Positions 41,321 to 49,802 of a DNA stretch of 64,000 nt are shown here, one piece after another. Every line of letters starts with the position of its first letter. Position 1 is the first letter of the stretch. This stretch comes from Liquorilactobacillus sucicola DSM 21376 = JCM 15457. GTDB taxonomy: Bacteria; Bacillota; Bacilli; Lactobacillales; Lactobacillaceae. The notes beneath the pieces are model-generated. The model made no database searches. It was not told the origin of the DNA and was given only the letters and a program-made list of their open reading frames with translations. Position numbers and translations under genes: made by a program. Location of the stretch: the NCBI RefSeq assembly GCF_000612445.1, contig NZ_BALC01000001.1, positions 310,001 to 374,000 on the forward strand. The letters run 5' to 3'.

Positions 41321-43081
41321 ATGAAGAAAACCAAGATTGTAAGCACACTTGGTCCAGCTAGTTCAGATCTAGATACAATTGTAAAATTAATCGAGGCAGG
41401 AGCTAACGTATTTCGCTTTAACTTTTCTCATGGCGACCATGAAGAACATTTAGAACGGTTAAATATCGTCCATGAAGCAGAAAAAGTTACCGGCAAGATG
41501 GTTGGTATCATGTTGGATACTAAGGGTGCCGAAATCCGTACTACGGTTCAAAAGGAAGGTAAAATCCAGTATGAAATCGGCGATGAAATCCGTATTTCAA
41601 TGGATGCTTCAATTGAGGGAACTCATGATAAAATTGCCGTTACTTATCCAGGATTGATCGATGACGTTCATGAAGGCGGACATGTTTTGTTTGATGATGG
41701 ATTGATCGACATGCAAGTCGAGAAAATCGATCGTGAAAACAACGAATTAGTATGTAAGGTATTGAATGCTGGTGTTCTTGGATCACGTAAGGGTGTTAAT
41801 GCACCTGGTGTTTCAATCAACTTGCCAGGGATCACAGAGAAAGACTCAGACGATATTCGTTTTGGATTGGATCATGAAATCAACTTTATCGCTGCAAGTT
41901 TTGTACGTAAACCAGAAGATGTTTTAGATATTCGTGAACTTCTTGAAGAGAAACATATGGAACACGTACAAATCTTTCCTAAGATTGAATCACAAGAAGG
42001 AATTGATAACTTCGATGAAATTATCAAAGTTTCTGACGGTTTGATGGTTGCCCGTGGTGATATGGGTGTTGAAATTCCGGCTGAAAATGTTCCTTTGGTT
42101 CAAAAAACTTTGATTAAGAAATGTAACGCCTTAGGCAAGCCCGTTATCACAGCTACTCAAATGCTTGATTCGATGCAGGAGAATCCACGTCCTACACGTG
42201 CTGAAGCATCTGATGTTGCTAACGCTGTTTTTGATGGAACAGATGCAACCATGCTTTCAGGTGAAAGTGCTAATGGCGATTACCCTGTTGAATCAGTTGC
42301 AACAATGGCTCGTATTGATATTAAGGCTGAAAATGCTTTACGTCAGCATAAGACATTCTCAATCAATGACTTCGACAAGACGGATGTTACAGAAGCTATT
42401 GGTCGTGCTGTTGCCGAAACAGCTGATAACTTGGGTATCAAGACAATTGTTGCAGCTACTAAGTCTGGTCATACTGCTCGTATGATTTCTAAGTACCGCC
42501 CAGATGCAGATATTTTGGCTGTTACATTTGATGATCGGACACGCCGCGGCTTAGCAGTTAACTGGGGTGTATATCCTGTCCAAGCAGAAGCACCTGCTTC
42601 AACGGATGATATGTTCACACTTGCAACAGAAAAAGCTAAGGAAGCTGGATTTGCTAAGGAAGGCGATTTGATTCTGATTACAGCTGGTGTTCCTGTTGGC
42701 GAAAAGGGTACAACTAATGTTATGAAGATTCAACTTATTGGTTCAAAATTAGTTTCTGGCCAAGGCGTTGGTGACGAAACAGTTATTGGTAAAGCAGTTG
42801 TTGCAACATCAGCTGAAGAAGCTAATAAGAAAGCCATTGAAGGCGGAGTTTTGGTAACAAAGACAACTGACAAGGAATATCTTCCAGCTATTGAAAAATC
42901 AAGCGCATTGATTGTTGAAAATGGTGGTTTGACATCGCATGCTGCTGTTGTCGGTATTTCGATGGGAATTCCTGTTATTGTTGGTGCACAAGATGCAACA
43001 ACTTCGGTTTCAGATGGTGAAGTTGTTACAGTTGATTCACGTCGTGGAATTGTTTACCGTGGTGCATCAAACGCACTTTAA
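41321..43081 (+). CDS. pyk: pyruvate kinase
   Basis: Pyk converts PEP and ADP to pyruvate and ATP. The 586 residues include the extra C-terminal PEP-utiliser-like domain typical of Bacilli (about 480-586, with GGLTSHAAVVG). The catalytic barrel shows KTKIVSTLGPAS, NFSHGDHEEH, MLDTKGAEIRT, KIESQEGIDNFDEI, the ARGDMGVEIP loop and VITATQMLDSM. Codon use is visibly stronger and more regular than in its neighbours, consistent with high expression. ATG follows AAAGGGGAGATTTTACTC. Repeat copy D follows the gene. Confidence 0.97.
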   Translation: MKKTKIVSTLGPASSDLDTIVKLIEAGANVFRFNFSHGDHEEHLERLNIVHEAEKVTGKMVGIMLDTKGAEIRTTVQKEGKIQYEIGDEIRISMDASIEGTHDKIAVTYPGLIDDVHEGGHVLFDDGLIDMQVEKIDRENNELVCKVLNAGVLGSRKGVNAPGVSINLPGITEKDSDDIRFGLDHEINFIAASFVRKPEDVLDIRELLEEKHMEHVQIFPKIESQEGIDNFDEIIKVSDGLMVARGDMGVEIPAENVPLVQKTLIKKCNALGKPVITATQMLDSMQENPRPTRAEASDVANAVFDGTDATMLSGESANGDYPVESVATMARIDIKAENALRQHKTFSINDFDKTDVTEAIGRAVAETADNLGIKTIVAATKSGHTARMISKYRPDADILAVTFDDRTRRGLAVNWGVYPVQAEAPASTDDMFTLATEKAKEAGFAKEGDLILITAGVPVGEKGTTNVMKIQLIGSKLVSGQGVGDETVIGKAVVATSAEEANKKAIEGGVLVTKTTDKEYLPAIEKSSALIVENGGLTSHAAVVGISMGIPVIVGAQDATTSVSDGEVVTVDSRRGIVYRGASNAL

Positions 43082-43127
43082 TATTTAATTAGTGGAAAAT
43101 AGTTAGTTTTCTAATTGAATGAGGAAG

Positions 43128-43301
43128 AGAGTGTGACATAAGTCGGGAAAATTTGAGTAATAACTCGAAATTACGCACATAGCGAGTACTTTGTTATGAG
43201 TAATTCGAAGCTAGACAGAGAATTTTGACTTATGGAACACGTTTATACGGAATAAAAGAGGGGCTGTGCCAAAATTTCACTTTTGGCACAGCTCCTTTTT
43301 G
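43128..43301 (+). repeat. dispersed intergenic repeat, copy D
   Basis: A full-length plus-orientation copy after pyk. Blocks in order are AAAATTTGAGTAATAACTCG (43149-43168), an AATTAC...GTAATTCG stem (about 43166-43207), TTTTGACTTATGGAACACG, TTTATACGGAATAAAA, then the hairpin GGGGCTGTGCCAAAA (43260-43274) with TTTTGGCACAGCTCC (43281-43295) and five T. The rest of this 389-bp gap, to the DUF441 gene, shows only AT-rich sequence. Confidence 0.85.
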
Positions 43302-43470
43302 TTTTAAGTTCTATTTTAGTAATTAATCTGTTTTAGTAGTTTTGCTACAGACGGTAACGTTGAATAGCTATAAGAAAACAATGCATATTTACAGCTTAAT
43401 GAGAGAAGTTAGCATTTTGAAACACTTTCAGTTAGAATAAGAAGGTATACAGAGTAATGGAGTGGGAAAA

Positions 43471-43928
43471 ATGGAAGTTGGCTTTTTTTAGGATTAATAT
43501 TGTTAGTAGCGTTAATAGTTAAGAATGCTTCACTGTCATTTGCGGCAGCTGCTGTATTGTTGATCAAGTTGATTCCATATACCAGCAAATGGCTGCCGGT
43601 CATTCAAAGCCGTGGCATAAATTGGGGTGTGACTGTCATTTCAGTTGCAATTTTGGTGCCAATTGCGACTGGTGAAATCGGTTTTCGTGAATTAATCGGT
43701 GTTTTCAAATCACCAGTCGGAGTGATTGCGGTTGCATGTGGCATTCTAGTCGCAATTTTATCGCGAAATGGGGTTTCGTTGTTGGCAAGTTCGCCGCAAG
43801 TTACCGTAGCCTTGGTTATTGGGACTATCATAGGTGTGGTTTTCCTTCATGGTGTAGCTGCGGGACCGGTTATCGCTTCAGGAATTGCATACTGTATTAT
43901 CAGTTTATTACATATCAGTTTTAATTAA
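43471..43928 (+). pseudogene. DUF441-like membrane protein, frameshifted
   Basis: A small membrane protein of the DUF441 (YeaL-like) family, about four helices, function unknown. The gene should begin at ATG 43471 after GGAGTGGGAAAA, but the run GGC-T7-AGG gives an immediate stop. One more T (T8) would read [19 protein letters not shown]. From 43500 the correct frame is open to 43928 with [40 protein letters not shown] and [20 protein letters not shown]. Restored length is 152 residues, normal for the family. A T-run of this length may be a base-call error or a slippage site. Confidence 0.8.
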
Positions 43929-43946
43929 TCACAGAGGAGAAACAAG

Positions 43947-44822
43947 ATGGAGAATGAATTGAAAGAACTGCTTGGCAAAACGATAAAAGTAGTTGTAACA
44001 GATGAGAACGATGTTTTTTATTTTGCCCAACAAAAGGGTTTGACGTTCAAAATTGACAAGAGTGAATTTGAGCATGCTGTCGAAAAGGGAACGGAAGTTA
44101 CAGGTTTTGCCTATGAAAATGCCGATCATGAGTTACAGGTCACCCAAAACATACCTAAAAGTGGAATCGATCAATATGGATTTGGGGAAGTTGTTGCTGT
44201 GCGCCGTAATTTAGGCGTTTTCGTCGATATTGGTCTGCCTAATAAGGATATTGTTGTATCATTGGATGACTTGCCGGAAGTTACCAGAATATGGCCTAAA
44301 AAGGGTGATAAATTGCTGGTTGGCTTGAAGAGCGATAATAAGAATCGCTTGTGGGGAGACTTGGCATCAGAGGACATTTTTCGCGGTCTGGCAGCTAAAG
44401 CGGATGCTAAGATGCAGAATCAAGATGTTTTTGCGACTACCTATCGAATGAAGATGGCTGGAACGCATGTGTTGACAGATGATTATTACTTAGGTTTTAT
44501 TCATCCAAGCGAGCGAGATGAAGAACCACGTTTGGGTCAAAGACTAAAAGCACGAGTTATTGGTGTTAGACCAGATGGTATTTTAAACCTCTCCTTGCGT
44601 CCGAGAGCTTATGAGGCCATTAGCGATGATGCACAAATGATATTGGCTGCTTTAGAACATCAAGGGGGGCAGCTAAGTTATACTGATAAGAGCTCTCCTG
44701 AGGATATCAAAACCTTTTTTGGTATCAGCAAGGGGCAATTTAAAAGAGCTGTTGGACATTTGATGAAAGCAGGCTTGGTCAGACAGGAGAATGGCAAGCT
44801 GATTTTGAATAAACAACAATAG
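43947..44822 (+). CDS. cvfB: CvfB-type S1 RNA-binding protein
   Basis: A 291-residue protein of the CvfB (YitL) family: tandem S1-like OB domains (about 1-215, for example GFGEVVAVRRNLGVFVDIGL and LGFIHPSERDEEPRLGQRLK) followed by a winged-helix domain (about 230-291, IKTFFGISKGQFKRAVGHLM). Family members bind RNA and affect virulence or stress genes in staphylococci; its role here is inferred only. ATG follows AGAGGAGAAACAAG. Confidence 0.9.
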   Translation: MENELKELLGKTIKVVVTDENDVFYFAQQKGLTFKIDKSEFEHAVEKGTEVTGFAYENADHELQVTQNIPKSGIDQYGFGEVVAVRRNLGVFVDIGLPNKDIVVSLDDLPEVTRIWPKKGDKLLVGLKSDNKNRLWGDLASEDIFRGLAAKADAKMQNQDVFATTYRMKMAGTHVLTDDYYLGFIHPSERDEEPRLGQRLKARVIGVRPDGILNLSLRPRAYEAISDDAQMILAALEHQGGQLSYTDKSSPEDIKTFFGISKGQFKRAVGHLMKAGLVRQENGKLILNKQQ

Positions 44823-44849
44823 AATTTAGAATAAAAGAGGTTATGCTGT

Positions 44850-45320
44850 ATGGTCTTTCAAGAGGAACATATTACTGAAATCGGTAAAAAATTGCACCAA
44901 GCAGGAATGAAATTAACACCTCAGCGACGAGCGACAGTCAATACACTTTTGAAATATCAAACAAAGCATCTCTCAGCAGAAGAATTGTTTACGCTGATTA
45001 AATTGGAAGAACCAGAGATTGGTTTGGCAACTGTTTATCGGACGTTGGACTTGTTGACAGAGTTGCAAATCGTTGAACGGGTTACCTTTGACGATGGAGT
45101 TGCACGCTATGATCTACGCCGTGCCGATCAGCAGCATTTTCATCATCATTTATTGTGCAGTGTTTGTGGCAAGGTTGAGGAAATACATGAAGATCTGCTT
45201 GGTGAAGTTGAAAACGAAGTACTACGCAAATACGGTTTTACAGTTCAAGATCATCGTTTGACTTTCCATGGTGTCTGTGAGGCCTGCAGCAGAAAAGAAA
45301 GGTATCAAGATCAGGGTTAA
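44850..45320 (+). CDS. Fur-family transcriptional regulator
   Basis: A 156-residue Fur/PerR/Zur-type repressor. The N-terminal winged helix has LTPQRRATVNTLLKYQTKHL (about 22-41) and TVYRTLDLL. The C-terminal dimer domain has the metal region RRADQQHFHHHLLCSVCGK (about 90-108) and the second CxxC in HGVCEACS (about 144). Both structural zinc CxxC pairs are intact. I cannot decide between Fur, Zur and PerR from the sequence. No operator was identified. Confidence 0.9.
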   Translation: MVFQEEHITEIGKKLHQAGMKLTPQRRATVNTLLKYQTKHLSAEELFTLIKLEEPEIGLATVYRTLDLLTELQIVERVTFDDGVARYDLRRADQQHFHHHLLCSVCGKVEEIHEDLLGEVENEVLRKYGFTVQDHRLTFHGVCEACSRKERYQDQG

Positions 45321-45344
45321 CTAATACGCTGAATGTTTTAGGAG

Positions 45345-46241
45345 GTGAGCGTAATTAATAATCTCATCGAAGATTACCTACATTACCTAACAGTTGAACG
45401 CGGTTTATCGAAAAATACTGTAATGAGTTATCGCAATGATTTAATACAATTTGCGTCCTTTTTGCAAAAACAGCAAATTAGCAGTTTTAACAACGTTAAG
45501 CGTCAAACGGTTATTGACTTCATGCAGCAGGAAACGACCCAAAAAAAGGCCACAAGTTCGATTGTGCGCTCAGTAACGAGTCTGCGCAAATTTTTTCAAT
45601 ACCTGATGGAGGAAGAAAGAATTTTGCAAGATCCAATGCAGCTTATTGATGCCCCGAAGCGTAAAGAACATTTACCAGAAGTTCTTTCAACAAAAGAAGT
45701 TGAGAAACTACTTAATTCACCAGATACGGAAAAAAAACTTGGATTACGCAACCGAGCGATTCTGGAAGTTATGTATGCAACAGGACTGCGCGTGAGTGAG
45801 ATCGTTAATTTGCAACTTGCTAATTTGCATTTGAGCATGGGGTTAATTCAAACCCTAGGTAAGGGCAGTAAAGAAAGGATTGTTCCCATCGGTGATCAGG
45901 CGATCAAGTGGGTGGAACGTTACTTGCAAACTGCTCGGCCAGAGCTACTGGGCAGGCAAAGAAGCTCATATCTTTTCTTGAATAATCATGGACATCAGTT
46001 AACGCGACAAGGTATTTGGAAAAATTTAAAAGCAGAAGTAAAAAAAGCCGGAATCAATAAAAATGTGACACCACATACTTTAAGGCATTCATTTGCAACA
46101 CATATTTTGGAAAATGGAGCGGATTTGCGAATTGTCCAAGAGTTGCTGGGACATGCTGACATAGCTACTACACAGATTTATACACACTTGTCCAAAAAAA
46201 GATTGGCTGATATTTATCAACGTTATCATCCTCGAGCATAG
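45345..46241 (+). CDS. xerD: tyrosine recombinase XerD
   Basis: XerD resolves chromosome dimers at dif with XerC. An N-terminal SAM-like core-binding domain spans about 1-85. The catalytic domain has the first Arg in ATGLRVSEIV (about 149), Lys in LGKGSKER, HTLRHSFATHIL (about 246, H-x-x-R), HADIATTQIYTHL and the Tyr nucleophile in that last motif. The start is unclear. GTG 45345 overlaps the ribosome-binding site AGGAGGTGA itself, whereas ATT 45354, 8 nt after AGGAGG, would give N-N-L-I-E-D as in homologues. I give the GTG coordinate, but ATT is plausible. Confidence 0.93.
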   Translation: MSVINNLIEDYLHYLTVERGLSKNTVMSYRNDLIQFASFLQKQQISSFNNVKRQTVIDFMQQETTQKKATSSIVRSVTSLRKFFQYLMEEERILQDPMQLIDAPKRKEHLPEVLSTKEVEKLLNSPDTEKKLGLRNRAILEVMYATGLRVSEIVNLQLANLHLSMGLIQTLGKGSKERIVPIGDQAIKWVERYLQTARPELLGRQRSSYLFLNNHGHQLTRQGIWKNLKAEVKKAGINKNVTPHTLRHSFATHILENGADLRIVQELLGHADIATTQIYTHLSKKRLADIYQRYHPRA

Positions 46242-46325
46242 GCTATTTGTGTAATAGTTTGAATTATGGTAAAGTAAGTGCAAGTTTAGCAAGCGATAAT
46301 TTGTTGGGACCACAGGAGGTCGAAC

Positions 46326-46685
46326 ATGCTTTACAAGTATAAAAATGATTATGAAAAAATCACGATGGGTTTGCTGTCATTCATACCTGATTTAAAAGAA
46401 ATTTCTCATCTGAAAGCTGAGCTTAAATGGTACGCCAGCGAAGAAGAGAGAAGTTTATTTTTATGGAAAAATGACGACGGTGATTTTATTGGTGTTATTG
46501 GAGTCGAGATTAGCGATAGTATCTTGATGGTGCGCCACATCTCAGTAACGCCAACTGAAAGAAATGAAGGGGTCAGTTTCCAAATGCTGGATGCACTTGC
46601 GGAATTGTTTAAAAACTGCAAAATTATGGGTAGTTTTGATACCTCTAAGATAATTGCCAAATGGGAGCGAAAAAATGACAAATGA
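46326..46685 (+). CDS. ribT: RibT-like GNAT family protein
   Basis: A 119-residue protein resembling Bacillus RibT, a GNAT acetyltransferase-fold protein. Shared blocks are MLYKYKNDYEKITMGLLSFI, RSLFLWKNDDGDFIGVIGVE and VRHISVTPTERNEGVSFQM, the last being the acetyl-CoA pyrophosphate loop region (R/Q-x-x-G-x-G/A is weakly conserved here as RNEGVS). Function is unknown; the old name came from the riboflavin operon. It lies upstream of scpA and overlaps its start codon (ATGA overlap at 46682-46685). Confidence 0.85.
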   Translation: MLYKYKNDYEKITMGLLSFIPDLKEISHLKAELKWYASEEERSLFLWKNDDGDFIGVIGVEISDSILMVRHISVTPTERNEGVSFQMLDALAELFKNCKIMGSFDTSKIIAKWERKNDK

Positions 46686-47433
46686 AACCTGAAGAAGGGC
46701 GCCAGTTGGATTCTTCAAAGCTGACGTTTAAATTAGCTGCATTTGAAGGTCCACTTGATTTATTGCTTCACCTTATTAAACAAAATAAAATGGATATCTA
46801 TGATATCCCAATGGTTGAAATTACTTCTCAGTATATTGAGTATCTGCATAAAATGCGGGTCATGTCACTTGACATTGCTGGGGAGTATTTAGTTATGGCT
46901 GCAACACTAATAAATATTAAAAGTAAAATGCTTTTGCCACAGCATCCTGTAGTAGTTGAACCAGAACAGCAGGAAGATCCACGCGCTGAACTTGTGCAGC
47001 AGCTATTGACGCATCAATGTTTTCAGGAAGTTTCTAAGCAGCTTGATGAACTTGCACAACAACGGGCCAAACATTACACTCGTGATCAGGAGGAGGCCCC
47101 GCCTGGATTGCAGGATCACCTGGTGGGCACGGGGACCCCGTTAAAATGCAACAGGCTTTGCTTCGTTTGTTCAGCAGACATCGGCTGCACAAAACCGTGG
47201 CTCGGCGCGTTGGTAAAGAAAGATATACGCTAAGGGAAGAAATTACTAAATTAGAGGGAAAATTACAAAAAGCAAAAGAACCTATTAATTTTGAACAGTT
47301 GTTTGATGAACAAGCCGAGCTTGAACATGTTGTGACAACATTCTTAGCTTTATTAGAGTTAATGAAGCGTGGAGCGGCGACTATTGTTCAAACAGAAGTT
47401 TTAGGTCCGATCTGGGTAAGAGGTGTTGCGTAA
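46682..47433 (+). pseudogene. scpA: segregation and condensation protein A, frameshifted
   Basis: ScpA is the kleisin that bridges Smc ATPase heads. The N-terminal part is normal: FEGPLDLLLHLIKQNKMDIY (about 19-38), VEITSQYIEYLH, AGEYLVMAATLINIKSKMLL. Near 47131-47134 one G is missing from a G-run (CACGGGGACCCC where CACGGGGGACCCC is needed), so GTGDPVKMQQALLRLF is lost in the reading frame and the frame stops at 47233. The correct frame continues from 47146 to 47433 with the C-terminal winged helix. Restored length is 250 residues, as in other lactobacilli. The gene is expected to be needed for growth. Confidence 0.9.
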
Positions 47434-47434
47434 G

Positions 47435-48037
47435 ATGTTAGCAAATTTAGCCAAAGTTGAAAGTTTATTATTTGTAAGTGGAGCTGAGGGGATTTCACTG
47501 CAGCAGCTCACAGACTGTACAGGAATGATGAAGCCGGCTGTTAAAGAGCAGATATTACTTTTGCAGAAGAAATATGAGAATGACGACGAATGCAGCCTAG
47601 AAATAATCTCAACAAAAGAACGGTATCGTATTGCAACCAAGAAAAAGTTTGCAACGTTGTTGCAACATTTTTTTGAGGAGCCGAACATAACCGCTCTGTC
47701 GCGAGCATCTCTTGAAACACTAGCGATCATAGCTTACTATCAGCCTGTGACACGAATTAGAATTGAAGAAGTCAGAGGTGTTCAGTCTAGTGGACCGTTA
47801 CACAAACTTTTGGCTTTTAATCTAATCAGTGAAAAAGGGCGATTGGACGCTCCTGGGAAGCCAATTTTATATGAAACAACTGAAACATTCTTGGACTATT
47901 TTAATTTGAAGAGTCTAGCAGACCTGCCGCAATTACCAGAAAAAAATGAAGTGCAATTGGAAACTGATGACCAAAATTTAATGGAGCTCTTTGATGAAGC
48001 ATTGCAGGATGAAGACCAAAAGAAAGAGGGAGCCTAG
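47435..48037 (+). CDS. scpB: segregation and condensation protein B
   Basis: ScpB (200 residues) is the winged-helix dimer that binds ScpA in the Smc complex. Typical segments are LAKVESLLFVSGAEGISLQQ (about 4-23), ALSRASLETLAIIAYYQPVT (about 87-106), RIEEVRGVQSSGPLHKLL and the acidic tail. ATG 47435 follows the scpA stop by one base; AGAGGTG (47416-47422) is the ribosome-binding site. The stop is one base from rluB. Confidence 0.94.
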   Translation: MLANLAKVESLLFVSGAEGISLQQLTDCTGMMKPAVKEQILLLQKKYENDDECSLEIISTKERYRIATKKKFATLLQHFFEEPNITALSRASLETLAIIAYYQPVTRIRIEEVRGVQSSGPLHKLLAFNLISEKGRLDAPGKPILYETTETFLDYFNLKSLADLPQLPEKNEVQLETDDQNLMELFDEALQDEDQKKEGA

Positions 48038-48038
48038 G

Positions 48039-48752
48039 ATGGAAACCGAACGTTTACAAAAGGTTATGGCAAACGCAGGTGTCGCTTCACGGCGAGCCTC
48101 TGAAAGACTGATAACAGAAGGAAAAGTTCAGGTCAATGGCAAGACCGTTAAGGAACTTGGCACTAAGGTGGAGCACCAGGATATTATCACGGTTTCAGGA
48201 CGAGTGGTCGAACGTGAAAAAAAAGTTTATTATTTGTTCTACAAACCGCGCGGAGTTATTTCAGCAGTATCTGATGACAAAGGGCGAAAGGTCGTGACTG
48301 ATTATTTTACCAGCATTTCAGAACGTCTCTATCCAGTGGGGCGCTTGGATTATGACACCTCAGGACTACTGATCATGACTAATGATGGCGAGTTGGCAAA
48401 TAAGCTAATGCATCCGCGATATAAAATCGATAAAACATATCTTGCCAAAGTAAGTGGAATTCCTGGTAATGAGGCTTTAAAGAAGTTGCGTCTAGGTGTC
48501 AGAATAGATAAATATAAAACAGCTCCAGCAAAAAGTAAAATTATTTCAACTGATCAGAAAAAGAAAAAAGCACTGGTTTCTTTGACGATCCATGAAGGTC
48601 ATAATCATCAAGTCAAAAAAATGCTAGCTGCAGTTGGGTACCCAGTTGAAAAATTACGTCGTGATTCTTATGGCTTTTTAACGCTGCAAGGGCTGACATC
48701 TGGTGATTATCGGCCACTGACACGTGACGAAATTGAGCAGTTGAAGAAATGA
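48039..48752 (+). CDS. rluB: 23S rRNA pseudouridine2605 synthase
   Basis: An RsuA/RluB-type pseudouridine synthase of 237 residues. An N-terminal S4 RNA-binding domain (about 1-60, RLQKVMANAGVASRRASERL) precedes the catalytic domain with YPVGRLDYDTSGLLIMTNDG (about 97-116, catalytic Asp) and LTIHEGHNHQVKKMLAAVGY. ATG 48039 sits just after the scpB stop and follows AGAGGGAGCCTAGG. The scpA-scpB-rluB order is conserved in Firmicutes. Confidence 0.94.
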   Translation: METERLQKVMANAGVASRRASERLITEGKVQVNGKTVKELGTKVEHQDIITVSGRVVEREKKVYYLFYKPRGVISAVSDDKGRKVVTDYFTSISERLYPVGRLDYDTSGLLIMTNDGELANKLMHPRYKIDKTYLAKVSGIPGNEALKKLRLGVRIDKYKTAPAKSKIISTDQKKKKALVSLTIHEGHNHQVKKMLAAVGYPVEKLRRDSYGFLTLQGLTSGDYRPLTRDEIEQLKK

Positions 48753-48777
48753 GTAAGTTGTAAGCAAAACTGATTTC

Positions 48778-48806
48778 TTGCAATATGGTGTTCAATATGG
48801 TAAATT
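48778..48806 (+). promoter_or_regulatory. candidate promoter of ribU leader
   Basis: TTGCAA (48778-48783), a 17-nt spacer and TAAATT (48801-48806). Nearby CAATATG repeats offer alternative -35/-10 registers. Confidence 0.4.
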
Positions 48807-48828
48807 CAATATGTTAAAAAATAATAGT

Positions 48829-48945
48829 TTGTCTTCAGGGGCAGGGTGAAACTCCCGACCGGCGGTAACAGGCCGCGACCTACAGTGATGTAGTTGAACT
48901 GGTGTGATTCCAGTGCCGACAGTATAGTCTGGATAAAGAAGATAG
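48829..48945 (+). promoter_or_regulatory. FMN riboswitch (RFN element)
   Basis: The aptamer is recognised by its conserved blocks: TCTTCAGGGGCAGGGTGAAA (48832-48851), CTCCCGACCGGCGGTAA, GTGATTCCAGTGCCGACAG and GTCTGGATAAAGAAGATA. A terminator follows at 48972-49005. FMN binding should reduce ribU expression. Confidence 0.95.
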
Positions 48946-48971
48946 GGCTTATTTGATGGTATAATACAAAT

Positions 48972-49005
48972 AAACTCTGTTGGTCCTCTGATCAGCAGAG
49001 TTTTT
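48972..49005 (+). terminator. riboswitch expression-platform terminator
   Basis: AAACTCTGTTGGTC (48972-48985) pairs with GATCAGCAGAGTTT (48990-49003), with G-U pairs and a 4-nt loop, followed by T's, between the FMN aptamer and ribU. Confidence 0.88.
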
Positions 49006-49053
49006 AATTTTCAATAAGCACCGTGAAGATGAACATCAATGGAGGTTTTTTTG

Positions 49054-49632
49054 ATGTCATATTCTGGTTCACGCAGATATATTATTGCTGCTTGTCTGGC
49101 GGGAATTTCGTATTTGTTAATGTTTGTTTCTTTTGCTGTTATCCCAATTGTACCGTACATGAAAATTGATTTCTCTGATTTGCCAATTATTTTTGGAATG
49201 CTGGTACTTGGACCGCTAGGCGGAATAGAGATAGCTCTGTTGCGTTCTGTACTTTACTTTCTCATTTCAGGGCCTTCAATTGCAAACTTAATAGGAGTCT
49301 CGACCAATCTCATTGCATCGCTAGCTTTTACGCTGCCGCTGTTCTATATTTTAAAGAGAGACCAGCAGGTAACCTCGTTGAACATCGTCAAGTCGACGGC
49401 TCTAGCTACAGTAAGTCTGACAGTGCTGCTCTCACTTGCTAACTGGTTAGTAATCACACCGCTTTATATGTCAGTCTTAGGGATGAAACTCTCACTGCCG
49501 TTAGCTGAGATTGTTTTGTTTGGAGTGGTACCATTCAATCTGATTAAGGGCGTGCTGGTTAGTGGGGTTTTCTGGATTGCTTTTGCTAAAATGCGTTCAT
49601 GGTTAAAAAAAAGGTCAGTTGTATTTCGCTGA
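49054..49632 (+). CDS. ribU: riboflavin ECF transporter S component
   Basis: RibU, the membrane substrate-binding (S) subunit that takes up riboflavin with the shared energy-coupling module. The 192 residues form about six hydrophobic helices. Family segments include FSDLPIIFGMLVLGPLGGIE (about 38-57) and PFNLIKGVLVSGVFWIA near the C-terminus. ATG 49054 follows GGAGG; the ATG at 49039 lies upstream of that site. Regulation by the FMN riboswitch confirms the substrate. No EcfA or EcfT gene is in the window. Confidence 0.94.
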   Translation: MSYSGSRRYIIAACLAGISYLLMFVSFAVIPIVPYMKIDFSDLPIIFGMLVLGPLGGIEIALLRSVLYFLISGPSIANLIGVSTNLIASLAFTLPLFYILKRDQQVTSLNIVKSTALATVSLTVLLSLANWLVITPLYMSVLGMKLSLPLAEIVLFGVVPFNLIKGVLVSGVFWIAFAKMRSWLKKRSVVFR

Positions 49633-49663
49633 CTCTGCGAAAAGATTATGCAAATAAAGTAAT

Positions 49664-49736
49664 AAAAAGCGAGTGTATTGCTATGCGTTTTTCAAAGTTA
49701 TGACTTTGAATTTATGCACGCAATGACTCGCTTTTT
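49664..49736 (+). terminator. long two-tier hairpin after ribU
   Basis: AAAAAGCGAGT (from 49664) pairs with ACTCGCTTTTT (to 49736), with partly paired GTATTGC/GCAATG extending the stem. The apex is a second perfect hairpin, TTCAAAGT-TATG-ACTTTGAA. It is a strong terminator between ribU and ypbB. Confidence 0.8.
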
Positions 49737-49802
49737 GAGTGAGAACGATTTTTTTACGTATTTATTTTGAGTCACCATTACACCAAGAGGAGGGATAAAA
49801 CG

